NCBI RefSeq assembly: GCF_003953935.1 | Contig: NZ_RXLQ01000016.1 | Coordinates: 90,182-154,181, forward strand | Direction of reading: 5' to 3' | From: Massilia atriviolacea | GTDB taxonomy: Bacteria; Pseudomonadota; Gammaproteobacteria; Burkholderiales; Burkholderiaceae_D | Length of the DNA stretch: 64,000 bases | Shown here: positions 20,102-33,100 of the stretch, piece after piece | How the letters are laid out: every line of letters starts with the position of its first letter | Numbering within the stretch: the stretch's first letter is position 1 | Notes under the pieces: model-generated | The model's input: the letters and a program-made list of their open reading frames with translations, nothing else | Databases searched by the model: none | Told to the model about the DNA's origin: nothing | Made by a program: the position numbers and the translations under genes

Positions 20102-23100
20102 ATGGTTGCGATCGTAAACGGGCAAGGTCTGGGCGTGAATGCGGGTTCGGCAAAATTGTTGGGCGAGCGCGGCTTGCTGTCGCAGGCTGACGCCGGGCGC
20201 AACGGCCAGAAAGTGTTTGTGAACGCCGCCACCGGCAACCTCGTGGTGCAAACCCAGGATGAACGCCTGTTCGACCACGGCCTCGACCTTGGCGTCATGC
20301 GCACCTATAACAGCCAGGGACAGATGGACGGCACGCCCGCCGACGCCTCGACCGGCTTCTATGCCCGCCGCCTGAGCCTCAGCGGCCAGCCCGGAAAGCC
20401 CGGCAGCCTGATTACCCGCACCGCCGCCGACGGCGCCCGCACCGCGTTCCACTGGAACGCGGAACGGGCACGCTATGTGGCCGCCGAAAGCGGGCAGGGC
20501 AGCATCGCCCTGAGCGGCGAACACCTGCTGTGGACCGACGCCGGCATGGCGCTGGTGGAAACCTACGACCTGGCGGACGGGCGCCTGCGCACCCTGGCCG
20601 ATGGCGCCGGCCACACGGTATCGTACGACTATACCGGCGACCTGCTCAGCCGCGCTGTCAGCAGCAGCGGCGACGAGGTCCTCTACCACTACGTCCAGGG
20701 CCGCCTGGACCACGTCAGCACCGTGACCCATGATGCGGAAGGCGCGCCGCTCACGCAAAACAAGGTCAGCTACGCGTACGATGCGCGCGGCCGCCTGTCG
20801 ACGGTCACGGTCGACCTGACCCCGCTGGACGGCCGGATCGCCGACGGCGTCGTCTACCGCACCCGCTATGCCTACGACGGCGACAGCAGCCGACTGGCCA
20901 GCATCCGCCAGAGCGACGGCACCGCGCTGACCTTCGTCTGGGCCAACCGGGACGGTGTGTACCGGATCGCCGCGCTGACCAACGAAAGCGGGCGTGACGA
21001 CAACGGCCATTACAACGTCGTCAGCGACGATGGCGCCGGCAACCGCGTGGTCAGCCATTTCGACGCCAGCGACACCAGGATCCTCGACGCCTGGACCAAG
21101 GCCGATGGCAGCCACGGCAACACGCGCTACCATGCCGACGGCAGCAGCAGCGGAACGCGCTTTCCGGGCCAGGGCGGCTGGCCGGAGTCGGTCGACGTCG
21201 ACGCCAGCGGCAAGACGGTGTTTTCTTCCTGGGGCCAGAACGGCCTCGACCGGCGCTGGCAGAACGCCGACGGTAGCGAGACGGTCAGCACGACCGACGC
21301 CTCGGGCGGCATCAGCTATCGCACTTCCCGTTACGGCATGCTGCAGGAAGAGGGCCGCATCCAGCCGGACGGCAGCGGCGAAAAAACCGTCCTGGTCTAC
21401 CGCTCGTCGGATTCCTTCGAGGTCCTCGAGCGCGTCACCACCAGCGTGCCGGCCGGCGACTACGAGGAGGTGGCATATACCCTCGGCGGCGGGGCCGGAT
21501 GGCGCAAGGAAGCCGGTGGCATCCGCTACAGCTACACGGACACCGGGACCGTACGCGAGTGGACAAGAACCGACAACAGCCACGGGCGCGACGAACAGCT
21601 CGACGGCGAGATGCGCTCGGCATTTACCAATGCCGACGGCAGCAGCGGGGTGAACTGGCAGCGTTTCGACGGCGCGCACGGCGAGGAACTGACCCTGGCC
21701 GACGGCACGCGCAGCGGCAACAGCCACGATGCCGACGGCGTCCACCGCAGCTTCACCGACGATGGCAAGGGCCGTGTCACGACCTTGCACTTCGACCAAT
21801 TCGGCAACCAGACCGGGACTGAGCGAACCGTCCCGGGCGCCGATCCGGTGTTCGAGGCCATCGATACCAGCCAGCGTCCGCTGCTCGGCGAGGTCGTCGC
21901 CAGCACCACGCTGTCCTGGGGCGAGCCGTTCAGCCTGACGATCGCGGCCGATGCCATGCGCTCGCCCGCAGGCCCGGTCAGCTACACCATCGAAGGCATC
22001 CGCGGTGCGCCCTTGCCGGACGGCCTGGTGTTCGACGCCGCCAGCGCCACCCTGAGCGGCACGCCGCTGGCCCCGCAGCAATACAGCATGTACGGCTTCA
22101 CGCTCAAGGTGGTCGGCAGCGCGCCCGACGGCTTGCGCGCGCACTACGAGATCGACGTGGCCATCGCCGGCCCCGCCGCGCCGCTGGTGCTGGCGGCCAT
22201 CCCGGCCGAACTGGCGGCCGAGGAAGGCCGCGCCTTCGAATGGCAGGTGCCCGCCGCCGCGGTGGCGGACGCCGCGCCGCGTCAACCCTTGAGCTACACG
22301 GTTGAGCGCGCCGACGGCGAGCCGCTGCCGGCATGGCTGGGTTTCGATCCGGTCACGCTCGCCTTGCGCGGGCTGCCGCTGGAGGGCGACCAGGGCCAGC
22401 TCGGCCTGGTCCTGACGGTCACCGACGCCTTCGGCCAGCGCGCCAGCGCGGCAATCGGGCTCAAGGTCGGCGCCGGCGCCGATAGCGAGCCCGGCAATCC
22501 GGGCCGCCTGCGCCGTTCGATCAGCTTCAGCTACGCCGACGGCGGCGCTTCCACCACCATCGTCGATCCGCTCGGCCACGCGACACTGCTCGATTACGAC
22601 CACCAGGGCCTGCTCAGCGCCATCACGACCAAGGCCGTCACGACGCGCTTCGAGCGCGCGAACGGCCAGGTCGGCGCGATCACGATCAACGACGTGCTCA
22701 GCGCCACCATGGAATACGACGAACGCGGCAACCAGATCCTTGCGCGCGACGCCGAGGGGCGCACCACCACGCGCGTCTACAGCGCGCGCAACGAACTGCT
22801 CAGCGAGAGCGTCGACGCCGGCGCCGGCGCGCGCGCCACGCGCTATTTCTACGACGCCGCCCCCGGCAACGCCCAGCTGCACGGCTTGCTGCGCTTCGTG
22901 GTCAGCCCCGAAGGCCGGGTCCACGAATACCGCTACGACGCCCAGGGCCAGCGCATCGCATCGCTCGACTACACCGAGGCGCGCATCCATGCGGGCATCC
23001 TGGACGGCAGCGAAACGGCGGCCCAGATCGCGTCCGAACTGCGCGCGGCGGCGCGGCCCGAACCCGGCGCCGCCGTGCGCAGCGACATCGTGCGCACCGA

Positions 23101-24190
23101 CATGGCGTACGACGCTTTCGGCCAGCTGGCGTCGCTGACGCGCTACGCGCGGGTGGCCACCGATGCCGATGCCAGCGGCGTGGCCGAGGGCAGCAGCACG
23201 ACGCGCTATGTGTACGACCAGGCCGGCGTCCTGCTGAGCGAGAACGCGGCGTCCGCGCCGCCGGTCCACTACACCTACGACGGCCTGGGGCGCCTGCTCA
23301 CGGTCGGCAACGGCCAGACGGCAAGCGCGGTGAGCACCTACGACGACGCCGGCAACAAGGTCGTGATGCAGGACGCCGCCGGCGTGCTCACCACCCGCAG
23401 CTACGACAGCACCGGACGGCTGGTGTCGGTGGTGCGCGGCCAGGACGACGGCAGCACCTACTTCTACGACGCCGACGGCCGCCAGATCATGCGCCGCGCG
23501 CCCGACCGGACGCGCGCCTGGCTGTTCTACGACGACGAAGGGCGCCAGACCGGCAGCGTCGACAATGCCGGCATCCTGACCGAATACGTGTATTCGGGGC
23601 GCGGCGACCTGACCCACACCGTGCGCTACGCGCAGGCGCTCGAACTGGGCCTGCTGGCCGGCGCCGACGGCGCGCCGAGCGGCGCCAGCCTGGCCGACAT
23701 CCGTCCGCAGGGCGGGCCCGGCGACCAGAAAAGCTGGCGCATCCACGACCGCGCCGGACGCCTGCTCTACAGCATCGACAAGGACGGCATCGTCACCGAG
23801 ACGACCCATGACGGCGCCGGACGCATCGTTGCCGTGACCGTGCTGGCCGGGCGGGTCGACAGCGCGACCCTGGGCGCGCTGCAGGACAGCGCGATCGTGC
23901 TGGCGCGCGACCCCGCGCGCGACGCGCGCACGCGCCATTTCTACGACAGCGACGGCTTGCAGGTGGCCACCCTGGCGCCGGACGGCAGCCTGGTGCAGCG
24001 CTTCTACAACGGCCTGGGCTTGCTGGAGGAAGTGCGCAGCTACGCCAGGCCGGTCGCGGCCGGCCTGCGCCAGGACGGCAGCCTGGCCCAGCTTCTCGAG
24101 GGTCTCAGGGACGCGGCGGACAGCCGCTTGATGCAGCGCTACGACGGCTTCGGCAAGGAAACCGGGCAGCAGGCGCTGACGGGCTATCCC
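20102..24190 (+). repeat. YD/RHS repeat blocks within the giant gene
   Basis: Two stretches of YD-type repeats, for example YAYDARGRLSTV, YTYDGLGRLLTVGNG, YFYDADGRQIM and FYDDEGRQTGS, occupy residues about 1-590 and 800-1360. Between them lie two putative Ig (He_PIG-like) domains at about 595-793. There is no RHS core cap (the conserved end motif before toxin tips) and no toxin domain follows, unlike typical Rhs effectors. Confidence 0.8.
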
Positions 24191-27100
24191 GAAGATCTGC
24201 ACAGCAGCCGCGACGCGCTGCCCGGCGTCTACGAGATCGCCGGCACGATCGCGCAGCCGGGCGAACAGGATGTGTTTCAATTTTCCGTGGTCGAGAAAAC
24301 CCGCTTCCTGTTCGACCAGGTGCAGGGCGGGCACACCAGCCTGACCTTGAGCAACGACGCGCTGCCGTCGCAGGTCGATACGCTGCGCGATGCCGCGGGC
24401 GGTTTTATCGAGCTCGAGGCAGGCAATTACCGCATGACGGTCAGCGGCCCGAATGCGGCCGGTTACCGCTTCCGCCTGCTGGGCGCGGCGGGCGCCGTCA
24501 GGCTCGGCGCCAATGAGCGCACGGTCGGCTCGCTGGCGCCGCAGTCGGGCGCCGCCCTGTACCGGGTCGAAGCTGTCGCCGGCGAGCGTTTCCTGCTGCA
24601 GGCCGGCGCCCTCAGCGGCGCGGGCAATCTGCGCTACACCGTGTTCGCGCCCGACGGCAAGGTAGTGACCAGGAGCGAGGGCTGGAACGACAGCGCCGTG
24701 TTCGTGGCCGGCCTGGCCGGCAGCTACTATGTCAGCGTCGAGGCCGATGGCGATGCGGGCGCGGCCGCGCTGACGTATGCCTTCACGCTGGCCGGCAGCG
24801 TGCCGGTGACGCAGGCGCTGGCGCCGAACCAGGCGGGACAGGCCGACCTGCGCATCCCCGGCGCGGCCGCCGTGTTCAACGTCGATGTGAGCGAGGCCGG
24901 CTGGATGTTCTGGGACCAGCTCTCGCGGGCGCAGGACGCGCCGTTCGGCTGGACCCTGAGCGACGCCGCCAGCGGGCGCCAGGTCGGCAGCGGCCAGGGC
25001 CTGGCCAGCGAGGACCGCCTGACCCCGATGCTGGTCACGCCGGGCCGTTACCGCCTTACGCTGAGCGACGCCGGCGGCGCCGCCGGGATGGTCGATGTCG
25101 CCCTGCGCTTCAAGGCCATGGACGTGGCCGCAAGCCCCGCCGACGGCGTGCCCCTGCCGATCGGCTCGGCATCCGGACGCGAGGGTTTCCTCTACAGGTT
25201 CCATGCGGACGGCGCCAGCATGCTGACGCTCGACCTCGCCAATGACAGCGCGCCATCGAAGGCGCACTGGATCCTGTTCGACTCCCTGGGCCGGGTGCTC
25301 AAACAGACCGCCGACAGCGAATGGAGCGAGGCCGGCTGGGCCAGGCTGCCGGCCGGGGGCGACTATTTCCTGTACGCGGGCGGGGCGGCCAGCAACAGCG
25401 CGCCGTTGGCCGCATCGATCAGCCTGAACACCTATGTCGACAAGGTGATCGATGCGGGCGTGCAGGGCGCCGCCGGCGCGTTCGAACTGGCGGACTCCAT
25501 CGATGTCTCGCAGCAGTCGGTGACCTTCAAATTCCATCTGGCGCAGTCCGGCGTCTGGGCCTTCGACCTGCCTGTCGGCTTCGAGAACCTGGACTGGCAG
25601 CTGGAGGGCGACCAGGTCTGGCTGCGCCCGGACGGCGGCGATGCGCCGACCTCGTACGGGAATGCCCAGCGCTACCTGAGCGCCGGCGACTATGCTGTCA
25701 CGCTCAACGTCCCCAGCGTCATGGGCCCCGGCAGCGGGCAATTCGTCCTGCGCGCGCGTGCCTTGCAGGCCGCCAGCGTGCTGGACGCCGGCGCGACTGT
25801 CGCGCTCGACAGCCTGGAGGTGGGCCAGGCGGCCCTGTTCCGGGTCGAGGCCAGGCCCGGGGACGTATTCACCTATAGTTTCCCCTCCGGCGACAGCGCT
25901 TACAGCGTGCTTGCCATGGACCGGTTCGGAAAACGGCTGGGCGTGCGCGGCTGGGATAGCACCGAGTTGCGCACCACCGATGCGAACGGCCCGATCTACC
26001 TGCGCGTCCTGCGCGAATCGGACAGCGGCCCGGCCGCCGACTTCCGCATCGAGCGGCGCGCCGCACCCCAGACGCCGGTCGTTGCGGGCACGCCGATCGC
26101 GCTGTCCGCGCCGGTGGTCGCGCCGGCCGGCAGCCCGAGCCCGCTGCGCTACGGCTTCGACGTGCAGGCCGATGGCTGGCTGGCGCTCGACTGGCAGGGC
26201 GGCAACTGGAGCACCTGGCGCCTGAGCGGGCCGCAAGGCACGCTTGCGGCGCAAGCGATTTCCGCCGGCGGCTGGCCTGTGCCGCTGGTATGGGTGCCGG
26301 CCGGGCACTATGAAATGACGCTCGACGGCGGCAGCGGCGGCGCCGCCTTCACCTTGCTCGACCGCAGCGCCGCCATCGCGGCACAGGCGGGCACGGTGGC
26401 CCGGGCCAGCGTCCCGTCCGGCGCCAGCCATGTGCTGTTCGAGGTCGCGGTCGATGCCTCCGGCGAGCTGTTCATCCACGGCATGCCGGGCGCGCCGGAC
26501 AGCGCCTTCCGCCTGTACGACATCAACGGCCGCCTGGTCCGGGCCGGCCGCACCGGCGCCCCGGCCGCCGACCTGCCGTCGGTCCAGCCGGGCCGCTATC
26601 TGCTGGCGGTGGCCAGCGGCGGGCGCAGCGAAGTCGAGGTCGTCCTCAGCCAGCAGTTGCGCGAGCCGCAAGCGCTGCCGTTCGACAGCGTCGCCAGGGC
26701 CGATCTCTCGCATGACGCGCACCAGGTCAGCTATGCCTTCACCACCACCCAGGCCGGGCAACTGGTCCTGGACGGCATCGAGAACGCACAGGGGCTCACG
26801 TTCGAACTGAGCGGCCCCTCCGGCGACGTGACGCGCATGTCCAGCCTGGGCGCGCACATGGCCTGGGCCCTGGCGCCCGGCGCCTACACCCTGCGCATCG
26901 GCGGCCGCAGCACCCAGCTGGCGTTCCGCGCCAGCCTGGTCGGCGCCAGTGCGCCTTTGCAGGCCGATGGGGTCACTCCGTCCAGCGTGCGCTTTACGGG
27001 CGGCGTGCCCGATCGTCAATTGCAGATGCAACTGCGGGCGGGCCAGGCGTACTGGCTGGCGCCGTCGCCGGCGCTGGCGTTCGGCGAAGCGGCCGCTTAC

Positions 27101-30100
27101 CGCCTGGTCGACGGCTGGGGCGTGGAGCGCGCCAGCGGCACGCTGGACGCCAGCGCGGCCGGCGTGGCACTGCTGGCGCCCAATACCGGCCTGTACACCC
27201 TGCAGCTGTTCAAGACCGCCGGCGCCGCCGACGCCAGCATCGCGCTGGTGCTGAGCGAGGCCCGCAACGCGGTCCAGCCCTACCTGCTGGGCAGCACGGC
27301 CGGCGCCGCGCTGGCCACCCCGGCCGACCAGGCGCGCCACGGTTTCACCCTGCTGCAAGCGGCCGACGTCTGGCTCGACGTGGACGGCGCCGATTACGCC
27401 GCCGCGCTGGTGCGTAGCGACGACCTGGCCGTGATCGTGCCGGTACTCCAGGGCCGCCGCCTGGTGCGCCTGGACGCGGGCACCTACGAAATGCGCCTGA
27501 GTCCGACCCGGCTGGCCCCGGCCGCGTACCGCGTGCGTGCCGTCACGCTCGCGGCCCTGCCCGAACTGGCCCCCGGCGCGAGCGTCAGCGACACGGCCGT
27601 GCCGGGCACAGCGGCCAGCGCCTGGCGCATCGCCGGCCAGGCCGGCCAGCAATGGCTGTTCGATCCCAGCCTCGGCGGCACCCATGCCGGCGCATCGGCA
27701 TGGACCCTGTTCGATCCTTCCGGCAAGCTGGTCGCTTCCGGCGCCAATGCCGGCATCGGCGGCGCCACCGGCCTGACCCTCCAGGCCAGCGGCGACTACG
27801 TGCTGTATGTCGATGGCGGCCCCGCCAGCGCGACGCGCGCGATGCGCCTGCTCGAGCGCAAGGATGGACTGAGCGACATCGCCGTCGGCGACCAGGTCAG
27901 CGCCACCCTGGCTGCCGGCGCCACCAACGCCTATCAGTTCACCCTGGGCCAGGCGGCGACCATCGTGCTCGACGCCAAAGGCGCGCGCAGCATGTTCGAC
28001 CTGGTCGACGCGCACGGCAGGACCGTGGCGATGACCAGCGGCCCGGCCGGCTCCGGCCTGCGCACCGTGCGCCTGGAGGCCGGCAGCTACCGCATCGGCG
28101 TGAGCGGCTACGGCGCCGAAACGCCATCGTTCTCGTTTGCGCTGCAGACCCTGGAAGGCCTGGCGCAGGATGACGGCAACCTCGCGATCGAGGCGCCGCT
28201 GCCGGCTCCCGGCACCTTTGGCGTGCTGCGGCTGCCGATGCAGGCCCGCGACGCGTATGACTTCGACCTCGATCCGGACGCTGCCGATCCGGCCATCGCG
28301 TATCGCCTGTTCGACCCCGAGGGCCGCGAGATCGCGATGACGCGCTCCCAGGCGGGCGGCCCGTTCAGGGTGGCCACGCCGGTCTCCGGCGACGCCTTCC
28401 TGCTCGTTACCCGCAGCGCGGCCGCCAGGGACGGCGGCTGGCTGACGGGTGCGCTGCAGCCGGTCGATCATTACCTGCAGCCGCTCGACTGGGAGTACAG
28501 CAACGACGTGCCCCTCAATTCGCGCGGCAGCACCATGGGATTCACGTTCGAGATGGCGGAGCCGGGCCGCATCGCGCTGGAGAACATCCGCTCCGGCTAC
28601 GGCACGCTCGTGCTGGAAGTGATCGGGCCGGACCAGCGCGTGCTGGCCACGCGCAGCGTCGTCGAAGGCGGCGACGCTGCCATCGACGAGCTGGTCCTGG
28701 CGGCCGGCGAATACACGGTGCGCATCGCTACCCTCAGCGTCAATCTCACCGCCTCGTTCTCGGCGCGCCGCCTCGCGCCGGCGAGCCTGCCGGCGGTCCC
28801 GGCGCCGCCCGCATCGGTGTTTGCCGCCAGCGGCACGGCCATGCCGGGCAGCCCGGAAGTGTTCCAGTTCGCCCTGACCGAGCCCGGCCTGTGGTACCTG
28901 GACGGCAGCGCCGCCCCGGGACACAGCGTGGCGCTGACCGATGCCGCCGGCAACACGGTGCTGCCGGCCTACGGCAGCGCGGCCCTGCTGGGCGCCGGCG
29001 TGTACACGCTCACGCTCGCCCAGGCCGGCGCCAGCGCGCCCTTCGATTTCGCCATGCGCCGCCTCGACAGCGCCGAGGTGCCGCTGCTGGACCTTGGCGC
29101 GCCCGCGACGCTGGTGCTCTCGTCCAACCGCAGCGCCCAGCTGTACCGCCTCGATGCCGGGGCCGATGCGACCCTGGCCTTCAAGGCGCTCGGCAGCAGC
29201 GCCGACGCCAGCGGCGTCAGCTGGACCCTGGTCAACCGCTTCGGCCAGCCGCTGCACGCGCCGGGCGACGCCCTGAGCGACAGCGCCCCGATGCATGTGC
29301 GCAGCGCCGGTCCGCTTTATCTGATGCTGAAACACAGCGCGCCCGCGCGCGCCGCTGCTGCCAGCCTGTCGTTCCGGATCGATCGCGACGCCGCTGCGGC
29401 GCCGCTCGCGCTGGCGCTGGGCGAACTGGCCAGCGGCACGCTCGATCCGCTCAGCGCCAGCCGCAGCTATTCCTTTACCATGGACAGCGCCGCCACGGTG
29501 CAGTTCGACCGCCTGAATGTCCAGCCCGGCAGTACCCTGCGCTGGAAGCTGACCACGCCCGGCCTGAGCGAGCCGGTGTTCGACGGCCCGCTGTATCCGG
29601 CCGGCGCCAGCGATCCCTTCCTGCCGCTCGCGCTGCGCGCCGGCGACTACACCCTGACCGTCTACGCCGGCGAGAGCGAGGCCGGCAGCTATGCCCTGCG
29701 CCTGCTGCCGCTGGCGCAGGCGCCGCTGCTTTCCAGCGGCACCTGGGTCAACGGCCACACCAACGGACCGGATCGCCAGATCAGTACCTACGCCATCGAC
29801 GTGAAGGCGGGCGACCGCCTGTTCATCGCGCTGCGCGACGCCGCCGCGGAACCGGCGTTCGACCTGGCCACCGGTACCTACAGCAACAGCTACAGCGGCC
29901 GCCTGCGCCTGATCGGGCCGGACGGCAAGGCGTTCCCGCAAGGGACCGGGCTGGCCAATGTCGACCTGGTGGCGACCATGACAGGACGCTATACCCTGGC
30001 GCTGTACGACAGCGAAGCGGGCGCCGCCGGCCTGAGCTTCGGCCTGGCCGCCTTCGTCAACCATCCGGGTCCGGTGCGCAGCATCGACCTCGACGCACGC

Positions 30101-33100
30101 CATGCCGCGGTCGACCTGCGCCCGGAACAGCTGACGGTGACGGCGGCACGCGATGGCGCGCCGCTGCAGTCGGGCGGCACGCTGCGCATCGGCTGGACCA
30201 CCAGCAACCGCGGCCAGCAAGCCACGGTGGGCGGCTTCAACGAACGCATCGTGGTGCGCAATGCGCTGACCGGCGAGGTGCTGGTGCAGACCAGCTTGCC
30301 GTTCCCCGGTGCGCAGGCCGCCGGCGCCGTGCTGCCGGCCGGCCAGTCGGTCGCGCGCAGTGTCGAGCTGCGCCTGCCGGACGGCAAGGCCGGCGCCGGC
30401 GAGCTGCTGGTCAGCATCGAAAGCGATGTCGAGCACCTGCAGGCCGAACGCAATATCGACACGGCGGACAATCTCGCCAGCGTCGCCTTCCATAGCGCGC
30501 TGGCGCCGTACGCCAACCTGCAAGCGTCGAGCCTGACCATCTCGCCCGACGCGCAGTGGCAGGCAGGACAGGAAGTGAGCATCGGCTGGAACGTCGATAA
30601 CAGCGGCAACGCCCCGGCCAGCGGCAGCTGGGTGGAGCGGGTCGAACTGCTCAACCTGACCACCGGCAAGGTGGTATTGCTGCGCGACCTGGTGCAAACC
30701 GCACAGCAACTGGCGCCAGGAGAGCTGGCCGCGCGCAGCGCCAGTTTCACCTGGCCGGCCGGCCTGGATGCGACGGGCCGGTTCCGCCTGCGCGTCATCG
30801 TCGACACGCTCGGCCAGGTAGCCGAGTTCAACGCCGGCCTGCTGGCGGACGCCGACAACACGGCCGAACGCCTGCTGCTGGCCGGCCCCGACCTGACGGT
30901 GATGAATGTCGGCCTGCTGGAAACGGCGCGCGACGGCGAGCTGGTCACCGTGGTCTGGGACGACGTCAACCTGGGCAGCGCGCCGGCCATGGCCGGCTAC
31001 CAGGATTACGTCAGCGTGTACCGCAAGAATGCCGACGGTTCGCAGGGCGAACTGGTGCTGCAGCGCGGGGTGGCGTTCGGCGCCGACCAGGCGCCGCTGG
31101 CGGCCGGCGAGAAGCGCCGGCGCGCGCTCGGTTTCACGCTGCCGGCCGGCCTGGCCGGCAGCGGCAGCTTCATCGTCAGCGTCAGCGCCGACAGCAACGG
31201 CAAGGGCATCGGCAGCATCTTCGAAACCAGCCTGGCCGGTAACGCCGAAGCCAACAATAGCGCGAGCGGCGAGATCGGCATCGCCCTGCGCGACGCGCCC
31301 GACCTGCACGTGAGCGAAGTGCGGGTCCCGGCCAGCGTGTCGGCAGGGCAGGAGGTCGAGATCAGCTGGAACGTGCGCAACGACGGCAAGGCCGAGGCCG
31401 CCGGTCCCTGGCTGGAACGGGTGATCCTGAGCGCGGACGGCATGGCCGACATGCGCCTGGCCAGCCTGACCGTCTCCAGCAAGCTGGGCAGCGGCGAAAG
31501 CGGCACCCGCACGGCCACCATCCGGATCCCGGCCGGCCTGGCCGGCAAGGTGCGCCTGTCCGTGGTCGCCGACGCCAACGGCGTCCTGCGCGAACCGGAT
31601 ACGCGCGCCAACAACGTCGCCCTGTCGGCGGCGATCACGGTGGTGGCGGGCGTGCCCGACCTGGCCACGGCGCTCGCCACGGTGCCGGCGCAGGCGCTGG
31701 CCAACGGCCCGGCCCAGATCGGCTGGCGCGTGACCAACAAGGGCAGCATCCCGACCGGCATCGGCAGCTGGGTGGACCGGGTCTACCTGTCGCAAACGCC
31801 GACCCTGGCGGGCGACGCGCGCCTGCTCGGATCGGTCACCCACCAGGGCCAGCTCGACGCCGGCCAGCACTACGATGCCGAATTCACGCCGACCGTGCCG
31901 GCAGGCTTGCAGGGCACCTGGTACTTCATCGTCAGGACCGAGGCTCCCGGCGTCCAGGGCGACCAGCTGGAGAACAACGTCAGCGCCGCCATCGGCGCCA
32001 CCGAGGTGCTGCCCGAGCCGCAACCGAACTTGCGGGTCGCGCTCGCGCCCGCCACCCCGGGCGCCTGGAAGGTGGGCGAGACCGTCGAGCTGAGCTACAC
32101 GGTCAGCAACAGCGGCACGGCCGCCGTCGATGCCCACATGCGCGAGCGGGTGCGCCTGGTGAACCTGGCCGATCCCTCGAAGAGCGTGCTGCTGGCCGAC
32201 GAGGGCGCGCTGCGCCGCATGGAGGCGCCGGGCAGTTTCAGCAAGACCGTCAGGATCGTGGTGCCGGCCATGGAAAGCGGCCAGTGGCGCCTGGAGGTCG
32301 AGGCCGACGCCAGCGGCTATGTGCGCGAACTGAACGAAACCGACAACATCGACAGCCTGCAGGTGGCGATCGTCGCGCCGGACCTGGCGGTGGGCGCGAT
32401 CGCCCTCGAAGGCCAACTGGTCGGCGGCGAAGCGGTGCTGCTGCGCTGGAGCACCAGCAACAGCGGCAGCGCCGACGCCGCCGGCTTCGTCGACACGGTC
32501 TACCTGACCCGCGACGGCCTGGTCGGCAGCGACCCGGCCAATCCGGGCAGCGGCGTCATCAAGCTCGGCGAGGTCAGCCACGCCGCGCTGGCCGCCGGCG
32601 CGACCCGCGCCAGCGCCCTGGCGTTCACCCTGCCGCAGGACGCCGCCGGCGGCTACCGCCTGGTGGTGGTGACCGACCACGCGCGCAAGATCGCGCAGAA
32701 CGGCGCCAATGCCAACGACCGCAGCGACAGCGCGCTGCAGATCGCGGCCGACCGCTACGCCGACCTGGCAGTGACCGGGGTCGACGGGCTTGGCGAGCTC
32801 ATCGGCGATCCGGCCACGGCCGTGATCCGCTACCAGGTGAAAAACATGGGCACGGGCGCCGGGCGCAGCGTGTCCTGGACCGATGTGGTCGTGTTTTCGG
32901 GCAACGAGATCCTCGGCGACAGCGACGACATGGTGCTCGGCACCTACCGCCACGACGGCGCGCTGGACAAGGACGCCAGCTACACCGGCAGCGTGACCTA
33001 CCAGTTCGCCGCCGGCACCAGCCGGCGCGGCACCGTGTTCGTGCGCACCGACAGCGCCGGCCAGGTCTGGGAGAACGGCCTGGACAAGGGCATGGACAAT

